From Gammaproteobacteria bacterium (GTDB taxonomy: Bacteria > Pseudomonadota > Gammaproteobacteria > VBWC01): DNA of 64,000 bases. Shown piece by piece: positions 45,314 to 53,636 of this stretch. The first letter of the stretch is position 1; every line of letters starts with the position of its first letter. Position numbers and translations under genes: made by a program. The stretch spans positions 80,001-144,000 of the forward strand of contig JAHFRU010000004.1 of NCBI GenBank assembly GCA_023266115.1. The letters run 5' to 3'. The notes under the pieces are model-generated. The model was not told the DNA's origin, made no database searches, and saw only the letters and a list, made by a program, of their open reading frames with translations.

Positions 45314-45754
45314 TCACTTTTTGTCTGCAGGCTTTTCCAACGCCTTGTAGGTCGGCGCAATCAGACGCTGAACGGTACTGCCGTGAAAATGCGTCGGTGT
45401 TCCCGGAATTCCCGAGTGACACATACCGCAGTTTTCCACCGACCACGCGATTTCTCCGTTGTGGCAGGCACCACAAAACTGGCCATCAATAATCTTGGCC
45501 ATGTTGATTTTATTTCCGCCTGCCTTGAACTGAAATCCCAGATCGGCGTGACATACCTTGCACCGGAAGCGAACCCGGTGGAACCAGTGAGGGAAAATAA
45601 CCGGCCGCATGCCCGCAGCATCTGCATAGTTGTTGATCACAACGTCCGCATACTCGGCATGTGCCACCTGTGGTAGAGCAAAAGCGGTCAGACTTGCCAT
45701 CATCGCAAACACGGCTGACCTCCCCAGATTACGACGCTGTGCATTCAGTGCCAT
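45314..45754 (-). CDS. Trihaem cytochrome c (c7-like), copy A
   Basis: A 146-residue periplasmic cytochrome: signal peptide ending VAHA, then FPHWFHRVRFRCKVCHA, CGACHNGEIAW and CGMCHSG. It has the same three-motif order and spacing as copies B and C but lacks their N-terminal extension. GAGGAG nine bases before the ATG is the best ribosome site in the locus, suggesting high expression. It is the first trihaem after the barrel gene and the simplest candidate for the periplasmic partner of the barrel. Confidence 0.9.
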   Translation of the reverse strand: MALNAQRRNLGRSAVFAMMASLTAFALPQVAHAEYADVVINNYADAAGMRPVIFPHWFHRVRFRCKVCHADLGFQFKAGGNKINMAKIIDGQFCGACHNGEIAWSVENCGMCHSGIPGTPTHFHGSTVQRLIAPTYKALEKPADKK

Positions 45755-45854
45755 AGCGATCTATCTCCTCGTTATTGCAAATAAAACAGTCAGATAATAA
45801 ACCGTTTTTTGCTCTTACCCCCCGCTGTATCGGCTGGCAAGGCAAAACTTCAAC

Positions 45855-47654
45855 CTAGAAACTACGCGTGACCTGGAAATAGATCAGGTCCGTTTGTTCC
45901 CCCCCTTGATCGAACATCCGCCAGCTCAGGCGCGTACTCACGAGCCCGATATTATAGTCCAATCGGTTCTCCCATTCGAATCGGTCGAGCCCTTTGTCAT
46001 TCGCCGCCTGAGAATGCGATAAATCCGACAGGTAGCGCAACCTCGGTATTCCGGCAACGCGCGAATGCTGGAAGGTTAATCTGGCCACCAGCGTTTCGGT
46101 TTCGCTCGTCCCTAAACTGCCAAAATCCTGATTGACCATCTGCCAGGTCAGGTTACCCATTAATGACATTAACCGGCTAAGTGGCTGCGTCCGGCTCAAC
46201 TGGAGGTTGAGAAACTGCTGCTCGTCATCCTGATCGCCAAAATTACGGGAATCCTGCAATATGGCCTGCATTAACGACGAGCCACCCCAGCGCAAATGGT
46301 TCCAGCTCGTCGTCATTGTATGGTCCAGTCGATACTCGGTTGCGCTGTTGCCGGACTGAATATTGGGGCTGAATGACTGGCCAACAGACCCGCGTATCGT
46401 CGAGAAATCGCTGGGCACCCAAAAACGGCTCAGATCATGCGATAACGTACCACCAAATGTCTGCCGGTTCTCGATGTCGCTGCTCTGTGTCGCGGCAAAA
46501 GCGTTCGCAAACCACTGATAGGTATATCCACTCAGATCGTGGACATCGGACTGGTACAGCGCACCGGTACGCAGATTGGTCACCGTCGACGAACCGCCGT
46601 CGCTCTCCAGGAGTGCCACGTCCCCGCGCGCATCCAGCCGCCAGCCCTTGGTCAGCTGGTAGAATCCCCCCAGCGTTCCGCTCAACGACGTGGTTTCCGT
46701 CGTTTTCGGTATGCCAGTGTAGACACTTAGCCCCGAAGCCGCCAGGTTGAACAGCCGCACACCGCCGGTGATGGTCAGCGGCCGATCCTGTGGCCGCCAG
46801 AACGCAAAACTGGAAATCTGTATCTGGTCGGTCTCGCGGCTGCCGCCGGTGCTCGCCACCTTGAAAGAATCGTCGGTCTGAACGATGTTCGTCAACGTAT
46901 CAACCCGCAAACTTTTGTGCGGAAAATAAAAATGATCGGCCTCGACGATAAGACTGTCGCGTTCCTCCCCCGTCCGCACCCGTTCGGTTGTCTGCGTGGT
47001 TAGCTCCGCGATCAGGCGCTGCCGGGGCATGCGCAGATCGGCCTCGAAACCCATAGACTGGTCTTGCACCACCCCGCTGATACTGGAGTCCCATTCGCTA
47101 AAATCGAGCTTGGCCCGGTATCGATGACCGGTCTGCGTGATATAGGCCTGGGTCAGCCCGAGCCGCTGGGTTTTGAAATCCTGGCCGATCTTTACCAGGG
47201 AATTTAAGGAATTGCTCGGCGCGGCGGCTGTCGTGTCCACGCGACTATCGGACGCCAGGTACATCATGGTGAACGGCGTGGCGCTCTGTGGCAGCAGGTT
47301 GAGGTTGAGCTCCCCTGTCGCGATTTTCGATTCGGTATCACCCCCGCCACCGTATTCCGTATTGTCCAGCGTCGCAGTCAATCTCGCACCCACCTGGGCA
47401 AACCAGGGCCGCCAGATATACGTGTTGCCGGCCAGCGTACCGAGATACTGATTGCTGATGGTTTTATCGTCGCCGGTGGTCAGCGAGCGATACGTGTATC
47501 CGACATTCCCGGACCAATCGATCGGCGGCAGATCGGCCGTAGACAATACGGGCACCGCCGCGAGCGAGATCGCGGCCACGGAAAATACGCTGCGGCTGGC
47601 CCACTGTCGCAATTGGCTCGAGGAATAATTTGTCAACCGCGTCCGCGACAGCAT
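45855..47654 (-). CDS. Outer-membrane beta-barrel protein of the cytochrome locus
   Basis: A 599-residue protein with a signal region (SVFSVAAISLAAVPVLSTA) and alternating amphipathic strands throughout (VGYTYRSLT, ELNLNLLPQ, YRAKLDFSEWDSS), ending in a C-terminal aromatic sorting signal (FQVTRSF). Size and context match barrels that encase cytochromes in outer-membrane conduits (MtrB/PCC type), although the N-terminal CXXC of MtrB is absent and direct homology could not be tested. It lies between the PPIase and three trihaem genes. An insulating sleeve for a cytochrome is the favoured, inferred role. Confidence 0.8.
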   Translation of the reverse strand: MLSRTRLTNYSSSQLRQWASRSVFSVAAISLAAVPVLSTADLPPIDWSGNVGYTYRSLTTGDDKTISNQYLGTLAGNTYIWRPWFAQVGARLTATLDNTEYGGGGDTESKIATGELNLNLLPQSATPFTMMYLASDSRVDTTAAAPSNSLNSLVKIGQDFKTQRLGLTQAYITQTGHRYRAKLDFSEWDSSISGVVQDQSMGFEADLRMPRQRLIAELTTQTTERVRTGEERDSLIVEADHFYFPHKSLRVDTLTNIVQTDDSFKVASTGGSRETDQIQISSFAFWRPQDRPLTITGGVRLFNLAASGLSVYTGIPKTTETTSLSGTLGGFYQLTKGWRLDARGDVALLESDGGSSTVTNLRTGALYQSDVHDLSGYTYQWFANAFAATQSSDIENRQTFGGTLSHDLSRFWVPSDFSTIRGSVGQSFSPNIQSGNSATEYRLDHTMTTSWNHLRWGGSSLMQAILQDSRNFGDQDDEQQFLNLQLSRTQPLSRLMSLMGNLTWQMVNQDFGSLGTSETETLVARLTFQHSRVAGIPRLRYLSDLSHSQAANDKGLDRFEWENRLDYNIGLVSTRLSWRMFDQGGEQTDLIYFQVTRSF

Positions 47655-47666
47655 CTCAGATAGCCG

Positions 47667-48665
47667 TTATCGTTGCTGCTCTGGTTGCCCGTGCTGCCGT
47701 TGCGCGGGGTCCCGATAGATAGTAATGATGGTGTTGTCGTGCAAGTTCTGAATGAATGCATCCCACGTACGCTCCACCTGATCTCTCAACAACAGTTCCG
47801 TAGCGCGTTCATGTGCCCCGGAAAAATCGTTAAGCACTGACGAAATCGTCTCGTCCAGCCGCAGTATGGCGATCCCCTGAAGCAATCTGACCGGTTTCGA
47901 AACCTCGCCTGCATCCAAGCCATCCAACACCCGTTGCGCATCGGCCGCCAGCATGCCTTGGTGTACCGCGCCAAGATCGCCGCCTTGCTGCGCTGACTCG
48001 TGATCCGAATATTCACGCGCCAGCTTGCGGAAATCCGCGCCGTCACGAAGCTGCGCTACAAGCTGCTGCGCGCGCGCTGTCGCGTCCTGCCACTGCTGGT
48101 TCGTCGCCCACGGATCGACGTGCAGCAGAATCAGCGAAACACGGGCGCGCGCCGGGGTAACGAACTTGTCCTTGTGGTCGTCGTAATAACGGCGAATAGC
48201 CGCCTCATCCGGACGCGGAACGTCTTTTACACCGGCCTCTAGTTGCTCGAGCAAATCGTTTTCCTCAAGCTCGGAGCGCAATTGCCCGAGTAGTGCGTCA
48301 CGATGACTGCGCCACCCTGGCGATCGCTGGTTACGCGCATCCACCGTCGCGATCCGGCTATCGATTCTTTCTCGGCGCGGTACGTAGCCGCGGCGCTTCG
48401 CTTCCTGCAGCAACAACGTCCTGTCAATGACAGCCCGCTCTACCTCCCTGTTAAATTCCTCCACTTTCTCTGACGGCAAGCCGCCATGAAAAAAACGCTG
48501 GCGGGCAAGCGCGCGCGATACTGCTTCGTAGCGCTCCCAACCCACTTTCTCGTTGCCAACCACAGCAAACACCCCATCGCCAAGCCGCAATCCCGCTTGC
48601 CAGGCCGTTCCATCGTCAGCCAGAACCGCGGGCGACAGTGCAAAAACAAGCAGTAACCGCCACAT
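47667..48665 (-). CDS. Periplasmic parvulin-type peptidyl-prolyl isomerase
   Basis: A 332-residue exported protein: signal peptide LLLVFALSPAVLA, helical SurA-like N-terminal domain (EEFNREVERAVIDRTLLLQEAKRRG), then a parvulin domain (ARVSLILLHVD, DGADFRKLAREYSDHESAQQGGDLGAV, LQGIAILRLDE) and a helical end. SurA-like proteins fold outer-membrane barrels and exported proteins. Encoded 12 bases upstream of the barrel gene, so it is probably a dedicated chaperone for the barrel or the large cytochrome. Confidence 0.88.
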   Translation of the reverse strand: MWRLLLVFALSPAVLADDGTAWQAGLRLGDGVFAVVGNEKVGWERYEAVSRALARQRFFHGGLPSEKVEEFNREVERAVIDRTLLLQEAKRRGYVPRRERIDSRIATVDARNQRSPGWRSHRDALLGQLRSELEENDLLEQLEAGVKDVPRPDEAAIRRYYDDHKDKFVTPARARVSLILLHVDPWATNQQWQDATARAQQLVAQLRDGADFRKLAREYSDHESAQQGGDLGAVHQGMLAADAQRVLDGLDAGEVSKPVRLLQGIAILRLDETISSVLNDFSGAHERATELLLRDQVERTWDAFIQNLHDNTIITIYRDPAQRQHGQPEQQR

Positions 48666-48806
48666 ACCGCGACCGCCTCGTGGACCCGCACCAGTTTTCG
48701 TAACCGTATCCCTTTCTCCTGTGCGTCATCCGGGCACACCATCGCCGCCTTTCGGGGAATTGCATCCCCCGTTTACGGGGGGCCCCGCAAACCACACACA
48801 CTCACG

Positions 48807-49631
48807 TTATTTAGCGTGACAGGTCAGACAGACCGCACTGCCACTGGGATCAATCCGCAGAAAGGTGGGATTTTCATCCACGTGGGGATCATGGCAGGAA
48901 GCACATTCCACATACGGCTGCGGTTCACCGGCGTTGACACCCAGCGTCCCTGTTCGGGTATACAACTTGAGATCGGTTCTTTCGAAATTGGACGTACCGA
49001 TTGGCGTATTCATCCACCAGAAGCGTGTATCACCGACGAACGCCGATTGCGGCCGATTAAAATCAGGATCGCGGCCCGGGCCGGCAGGATTCGAAATGGA
49101 ATACCCGCCGCCGGCAAACTGCACGCCGATTGCGTGATCGTTCGTCAGATCCTTGCCGAGATTCGTAATAACGGTCGCGGGGCCGAGGCGCCCACCCACC
49201 GTTGCCGCCTGGCCACTCCAAACGCCATTGCTGAATGCCTGGACGTCAGCACCAGAACCTGGTTCGTTGATCAAGGAGTCCATTGCCTGGGTACCGTCAT
49301 GGCAGGACAAACAGGCAATTGAAACAGAACCAATCGGCTCTATCGAGGCATCGAGCGTTGTCGTGCCAAGTTGATCGTAGGTAGTAAAACTTCTTGGCTC
49401 AGCGAGATGCCGATTCCACAGCGGTACCGCCGCGGTCGCGTCGGCACCGTGCGGCGTATGGCAGAACACGCAGACTTCTGGCGTGCCACTGAAGTTGCTG
49501 GCCGCATTGACTCCGCCCATTCCGAGATTATGCTTTGTGTTTGCAATACCGGCCGTTGCGGTACCGCTCAACCCAAGCAAGGTTACCACCAAGAGCGTTG
49601 ACCAATACGGGTGTAGTCTTCCCGGTTTCAT
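48807..49631 (-). CDS. Tetrahaem doubled-CXXCH cytochrome c
   Basis: A 274-residue exported cytochrome, first gene of the array. Signal peptide ends GTATA; the mature protein opens IANTKHNLG and has CVFCHTPHGA, CLSCHDGT, VECASCHDPH and a terminal CLTCHAK (four haems). The scaffold is shared with the N-terminal third of the undecahaem protein and with the pentahaem at 11.6 kb. Small tetrahaem proteins of this type include filament-forming OmcE-like cytochromes, so polymerisation is a testable idea. No lipobox. A strong promoter lies just upstream. Confidence 0.9.
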   Translation of the reverse strand: MKPGRLHPYWSTLLVVTLLGLSGTATAGIANTKHNLGMGGVNAASNFSGTPEVCVFCHTPHGADATAAVPLWNRHLAEPRSFTTYDQLGTTTLDASIEPIGSVSIACLSCHDGTQAMDSLINEPGSGADVQAFSNGVWSGQAATVGGRLGPATVITNLGKDLTNDHAIGVQFAGGGYSISNPAGPGRDPDFNRPQSAFVGDTRFWWMNTPIGTSNFERTDLKLYTRTGTLGVNAGEPQPYVECASCHDPHVDENPTFLRIDPSGSAVCLTCHAK

Positions 49632-49654
49632 TCTTACCCCCTATCCCCGCACGT

Positions 49655-49684
49655 TTTGTATCACAGTTTGCGAAAAACTGTCAA
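49655..49684 (-). promoter_or_regulatory. Strong predicted promoter of the undecahaem cytochrome array
   Basis: On the minus strand: perfect TTGACA -35 (49679-49684), 18-base spacer ending in an extended TGA, and -10 TACAAA (49655-49660). Transcription would begin near 49648, about 17 bases before the tetrahaem ATG. It is the best promoter I see for the whole 34.5-49.6 kb array. Confidence 0.6.
49663..49681. promoter_or_regulatory. Operator-like inverted repeat in the array promoter
   Basis: ACAGTTT-GCGAA-AAACTGT is a perfect 7-bp inverted repeat with a five-base spacer. It lies between the -10 and -35 elements and touches the -35, where a bound protein would block RNA polymerase. The cognate regulator is unknown. 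Confidence 0.45.
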
Positions 49685-49996
49685 TGAAAACCGTAAGTTA
49701 GAGTAAAATATTCCGACAGTCGCGGCGCGATGTCACTCGTTGCTCATCGGCCGCCGCGAACGATTTTTCAACGTAAAACACCAAGTTAGTCGCGGTTCAG
49801 TCCTGCCGGCCAGGCCGTCGGCCGCGGACACGGCGGATCACCAACAACCGACCTCGATGCTCCGTATAGCGAGCCCTCCCGCAACCGGATGCGCCGACTG
49901 TGACAACTCATGGGCGAATTCGCGCGTTTCCCGCGGACCGCGGTGTCGTTTATACCGGGGGCGATGCATTTGCACAATAGCTCAGAATACACAAAC
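49685..49996. other. Intergenic stretch without recognised gene
   Basis: About 310 bases between the array promoter and the porin terminator. No open frame of credible length, no RNA gene and no clear repeat were seen. It may hold upstream control sites for the cytochrome promoter. Confidence 0.5.
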
Positions 49997-50029
49997 AAAA
50001 AAGCCGGGCTTTATCGGCCCGGCTTTTTT
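49997..50029 (-). terminator. Intrinsic terminator of the porin gene
   Basis: A 13-bp stem (AAAAAAGCCGGGC and its complement) with a seven-base loop. Read on the minus strand it ends in six T, and the symmetric A-run would also stop plus-strand transcripts. It lies 22 bases after the porin stop codon. Confidence 0.85.
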
Positions 50030-50050
50030 GCGAAGAAGAACTAGCTCTTC

Positions 50051-51106
50051 TTAACCACCCACAACTGCAATGAACTCCAGCACAATGCTGTTTTCCGATA
50101 CTTCAGCAACACCGGACTCGCCGTTGTCTAGCTTGCGGTACTCAAGATTTGTGGTCAGCTTGTCGGTCGGCTTCCAGATGCCCACCAACGTCATGGTCTT
50201 ATCATTACTGTTGGTGGTAGCTTCGAAGTTGACGATGTCAAAACGACCGGTCACGCCCCAACCATTGCCAAAGTCATAGTTACCGAGCAGTGCGTAAGCG
50301 CTGTCGACTATCTTGCCCGCCGAGAAGATTTCGCCAGCGACGGTCAAACCACCGGTTTTCCAGACAGCGTTCAGGTCGATCAGATTCTCCATCGAAGCGG
50401 GGTTTCCGGCTTTGTTGCTTTCCTGAGTCAACACGCCCAATTCCAGCGCTAAGCCGTCCATTACCTCGCCATCGACCGCGAACAGTAATGAATTGGCTTC
50501 GTTGTTACCTCTGATTTCGTTCAACAGGCCGACCTGGATATTGGCAGGACCCACGCCAAACGCCAGCTCCGCGCCGCTAACGTTGTTGCCGGAATGAATC
50601 GATGTCTGACCGGCCAGTATGTTATAGATCTGGCCATGCGACACCGACCAGATGTTCGGGGCGTCTTCCGCTTCCAGACCAACCGGGTTATTGAATAAAC
50701 CGCTCTTCAGCGCCAAACCATCATAGATATTCCAGCTGAAAAACGCCTGTTCCAGGCTGGCACTGTTACCCGTGCCATTGTCCAACATCAGATCGACATC
50801 CATGCGGACGCTCAAATCGCCTTCAGCCGCCATCAAATCGACTTCGCCAGAGGTATTGAACTTATGCACGGTCGAGTTTGCAGCACTGCCATCTACATCC
50901 GTCGCAGTGGCGCTACAGGCAGCCATCGAACTGTTCGGGCCAGCGAATGAAAGACCGGTTACGCTACCATTCGGGTTATCACAGGTATCGTTCGCAATGT
51001 CGAACGTTACATCGGCAAAACCGCTGGCAGAAAAGTCCACGGCCTGAGCCGACAACGGTGCGGCAAACACGCTGGCTACTGCCATGGCAATAAGTTTCTT
51101 GTTCAT
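50051..51106 (-). CDS. Outer-membrane porin-like protein
   Basis: The track start is a TTG; the ATG at 51106 gives a standard signal peptide (MNKKLIAMAVASVFAAPLSAQA) and 351 residues. The mature part has alternating strands typical of a trimeric-porin-like barrel (FSASGFADVTFDIAN, LEQAFFSWNIYDGLALKSGLFNNPVG, LTTNLEYRKLDNG) and resembles the OmpL-like/BBP2 porin group. The C terminus (FIAVVGG) lacks the usual final aromatic residue. Single gene with its own terminator. Substrate unknown; there is no haem motif. Confidence 0.8.
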   Translation of the reverse strand: MNKKLIAMAVASVFAAPLSAQAVDFSASGFADVTFDIANDTCDNPNGSVTGLSFAGPNSSMAACSATATDVDGSAANSTVHKFNTSGEVDLMAAEGDLSVRMDVDLMLDNGTGNSASLEQAFFSWNIYDGLALKSGLFNNPVGLEAEDAPNIWSVSHGQIYNILAGQTSIHSGNNVSGAELAFGVGPANIQVGLLNEIRGNNEANSLLFAVDGEVMDGLALELGVLTQESNKAGNPASMENLIDLNAVWKTGGLTVAGEIFSAGKIVDSAYALLGNYDFGNGWGVTGRFDIVNFEATTNSNDKTMTLVGIWKPTDKLTTNLEYRKLDNGESGVAEVSENSIVLEFIAVVGG

Positions 51107-51137
51107 GAGATGCGCTCTCCCCAATTGATTAATCAAG

Positions 51138-51153
51138 TCAAGGTTTTCCTTGA
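51138..51153. promoter_or_regulatory. Dyad in the porin leader region
   Basis: TCAAGG-TTTT-CCTTGA, a perfect 6-bp inverted repeat about 30 bases upstream of the porin ATG. It could be an operator or a leader hairpin. The rest of the interval 51107-51297 shows no gene. Confidence 0.3.
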
Positions 51154-51297
51154 GCTGACCAATTTAGCAACTTTATTCCGAAATGCAACAGATATTTATC
51201 GAAAAAGCGACAAAGGAGGTAAATCGTTGCTTATATACAACACTGGAGCGCTATTGGGTGTGAAGCGGGCGAACACAAAAGATGGCGGGAAACGAGA

Positions 51298-51371
51298 TGG
51301 CTGGGGGACTAGGATTCGAACCTAGGTAAACGGAGTCAGAGTCCGTTGTCCTACCACTAGACGATCCCCCA
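51298..51371 (-). tRNA. tRNA-Gln (anticodon CTG)
   Basis: The minus strand folds as a complete 74-nt cloverleaf: acceptor TGGGGGA with TCCCCCA, discriminator G and encoded CCA, anticodon stem ACGGA/TCCGT with loop CTCTGAC giving anticodon CUG, and T-arm CCTAGGTTCGAATCCTAGT-like sequence. It decodes CAG as glutamine. Confidence 0.95.
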
Positions 51372-51456
51372 GTAGGAGCGCTTCTGAAGCACTACGATAC
51401 AAGCAATAGTACACCGGGGAAAGTGAGTGCGACGGTCCGACGATACGAAAGCCTAC

Positions 51457-51482
51457 CCGGGCCGAAACCAGATCCGGCCCGG
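51457..51482 (-). terminator. Hairpin after rpsI, possible terminator
   Basis: CCGGGCCG and CGGCCCGG pair across a ten-base loop nine bases beyond the rpsI stop. There is no T-run on the minus strand, so it may act with Rho or as an mRNA end-protecting hairpin. Confidence 0.35.
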
Positions 51483-51491
51483 AGCGATAAC

Positions 51492-51887
51492 CTAGCGCTT
51501 CGAGTACTGAGGACGTTTACGGGCCTTGCGCAGACCGACCTTCTTGCGCTCGACTTCCCGCGCATCGCGCGTCACAAAACCCATCTTACGCAGCGGCGAC
51601 CGTAATGCCTCGTCATGTTCGATCAGCGCACGGCATATCCCGTGGCGTATGGCTCCGGCCTGTCCGCTTCCGCCGCCACCTTTCACCGTAACCTGGATAT
51701 CAAAATTACTTTCCATATTAACGGTCTGCAACGGCTGCCGGACGATCATACGCGCCGTCTCGCGCCCGAAATAGCTGTCCAGCGGCCGCTTGTTGACGGT
51801 GATCTGGCCCTTGCCAGGACGCAGAAAAACCCGCGCAGTGGACGTTTTGCGTCGACCTGTACTGTAATGGTGCTGCTGCTGTGCCAT
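51492..51887 (-). CDS. rpsI: 30S ribosomal protein S9
   Basis: Small-subunit protein whose C-terminal tail reaches the P-site tRNA. The start [21 protein letters not shown] (ATG 51887, with AGG seven bases upstream) aligns with the usual S9 N terminus better than the ATG two codons earlier. Conserved [19 protein letters not shown] and the basic tail [12 protein letters not shown] are present. 131 residues. Co-transcribed with rplM. Confidence 0.97.
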   Translation of the reverse strand: MAQQQHHYSTGRRKTSTARVFLRPGKGQITVNKRPLDSYFGRETARMIVRQPLQTVNMESNFDIQVTVKGGGGSGQAGAIRHGICRALIEHDEALRSPLRKMGFVTRDAREVERKKVGLRKARKRPQYSKR

Positions 51888-51916
51888 CGGCATACCTATA
51901 TAATCCCAATCCCAGT

Positions 51917-52345
51917 TTATATATCAAGCTGCTGCGGTTGTTGCGCAGTGTGTTTGTGCTCGGGCCCCGCGTAGACCTTTAGCTTGCCGAACATCGCGCG
52001 CCCCAGCGGATTTTTTGGCAGCATGCCCTTCACCGCCTTTTCAATAAGGCGCTCCGGCGCCTTTTCACGCAATTTCTCAAACGTGATTGTCTTCAGATTA
52101 CCAACGTACCCGGTGTGGCGGTGATAAAGCTTGTCAGTCGCTTTGTTCCCGGTCACCCGGACCTTGTCAGCGTTGACAACGATGATGTAATCACCGGTAT
52201 CCACATGCGGGGTATACACGGCCTTGTGTTTACCGCGCAGACGCCTCGCGATCTCGGTGGCGAGACGACCCAATGTCTTGCCTGCCGCGTCCACGACGTA
52301 CCACTCCCGTTGCACCGTTTCCGGCTTTGCGCTGAAAGTTTTCAT
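51917..52345 (-). CDS. rplM: 50S ribosomal protein L13
   Basis: Large-subunit protein, 142 residues. Family motifs present: [56 protein letters not shown] in shortened form as [31 protein letters not shown] and [10 protein letters not shown]. It precedes rpsI in the conserved bacterial rplM-rpsI order. Confidence 0.97.
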   Translation of the reverse strand: MKTFSAKPETVQREWYVVDAAGKTLGRLATEIARRLRGKHKAVYTPHVDTGDYIIVVNADKVRVTGNKATDKLYHRHTGYVGNLKTITFEKLREKAPERLIEKAVKGMLPKNPLGRAMFGKLKVYAGPEHKHTAQQPQQLDI

Positions 52346-52386
52346 TTACGGAAACAACTCCATCGAAGCTCTTCGAAAGGGCGGGA

Positions 52387-52415
52387 ATGGTACAAGAACC
52401 CGTCCCAAAGTACAA
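52387..52415 (-). promoter_or_regulatory. Predicted promoter of rplM-rpsI
   Basis: Minus strand TTGTAC (52410-52415) and TACCAT (52387-52392) with a 17-base spacer. The leader to the rplM ATG would be about 35 bases. Confidence 0.45.
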
Positions 52416-52484
52416 GCAAGAGTTCGCCGGGCGCTGGCCCCATGTCACTCCGCCAGCGTGGTCCAATAGCCCGGCGCTACTACT

Positions 52485-53531
52485 CTAGCGCTCCACCGGG
52501 ATAACGACCCCGTTGGGTGTAGCAGGCAGCTGCGGAAACATCTGTAGCGGGAGCTCGCCCGTGAGGCTGTTGAGAAACGCCACAATGGCGTCTACCTGCC
52601 CGCCGTTAAGGTCAATATTCACCTGCGTCTTTGCCATCACCCGAACCGCCTCATCCAGGGTCGCAACCGACCCGTTATGAAAATATGGCGCCGTCAACGC
52701 GACGTTCCGCCAGGTGGGCACGCGCCACATGTTCTTGTCCTCGTCCTGTTTGGTAACCTCGTAGCGGCCCAGATCCTGGGTGAGCCGATACTGGCTATCA
52801 TAGGTTGAGCCCGGGAAAACCGGGAATTTTTGAAAAAAACTCATGCCCATCGGCATGGATGCGGGTCCGGCGAAATTCGGACCGTTATGGCAACCCGTGC
52901 AGCCAACATCCTGGACCAGTTGCATGCCCAGCTTTGCTTTCTCGGATAAGCCGCCCTCTTCGCCACGCAAATACCGGTCAAACGGGCTATTCGGGGTCAC
53001 CAATGTACGCTCGTAGGCAGCGATGGCCTTGGCGACGTTGTCATAGGTCAGGGGGGTATTTCCGCCGAACACCGCGAGGAACTGGTCGCGATAACCCGGA
53101 ATCCGGTTCAGCCGGTCCAGCACGGCCTGCGCGTTCGGCATACCCATCTCGATCGGGTTAAGGATCGGGCCCTTGGCCTGATCTTCCAGTGTCGCGGCGC
53201 GGCCATCCCAGAACTGCGCGGTCAAAAACGCGGCGTTCCACACCGTTGGCGCCGAACGGCCGCCTTTCAGGCCGCTGACACCGATGGAAACCGAGCGATT
53301 GTCGGTGCCGCTCGCCATCACGTTGTGGCAGGAGTTGCACGACACCGTACCATCGATCGACAGCCGCGGATCAAAAAACAGCTGTTTGCCCAACTCCACC
53401 TTGGCGGCACTCATCGGATTATCCGATGGAATCGGCGGCAGCGCCGGCAGTGCTTCCATCGCGCTGGCCAGCGCCGGCAACCACGCCATTGCGCCAATAG
53501 CGATAATCGCTGCTCGCTTCATAGCGTTCAT
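52485..53531 (-). CDS. Di-haem cytochrome c peroxidase
   Basis: Periplasmic enzyme of 348 residues that reduces hydrogen peroxide with electrons from small cytochromes. Signal peptide ending ALASA; two haem sites, CNSCH (65-69, peroxidatic domain) and CTGCH (electron-transfer domain). Motifs GRSAPTVWNAAF, FWDGRAATLEDQAKGP and WRVPTWRNVALTAPYFHNGSV with the likely axial and conserved residues are all there. AAGGAG six to seven bases before the ATG supports the start. It may protect the respiratory periplasm against peroxide. Confidence 0.94.
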   Translation of the reverse strand: MNAMKRAAIIAIGAMAWLPALASAMEALPALPPIPSDNPMSAAKVELGKQLFFDPRLSIDGTVSCNSCHNVMASGTDNRSVSIGVSGLKGGRSAPTVWNAAFLTAQFWDGRAATLEDQAKGPILNPIEMGMPNAQAVLDRLNRIPGYRDQFLAVFGGNTPLTYDNVAKAIAAYERTLVTPNSPFDRYLRGEEGGLSEKAKLGMQLVQDVGCTGCHNGPNFAGPASMPMGMSFFQKFPVFPGSTYDSQYRLTQDLGRYEVTKQDEDKNMWRVPTWRNVALTAPYFHNGSVATLDEAVRVMAKTQVNIDLNGGQVDAIVAFLNSLTGELPLQMFPQLPATPNGVVIPVER

Positions 53532-53636
53532 CAGAAACTCCTTTTTATTCTGTTGGATATATTCATCCCGGCGACTTTCCGGAATTCCATACCGACCGCC
53601 CGCGCCGGTGGCGCGGCAGTAGATATCTGCGAAGAC

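Noticed and set aside
48766-48781. CCCCCG-TTTA-CGGGGG hairpin as a terminator after the tetrahaem gene
   Set aside because: No T-run on the minus strand and the array continues closely; at most a minor mRNA hairpin.
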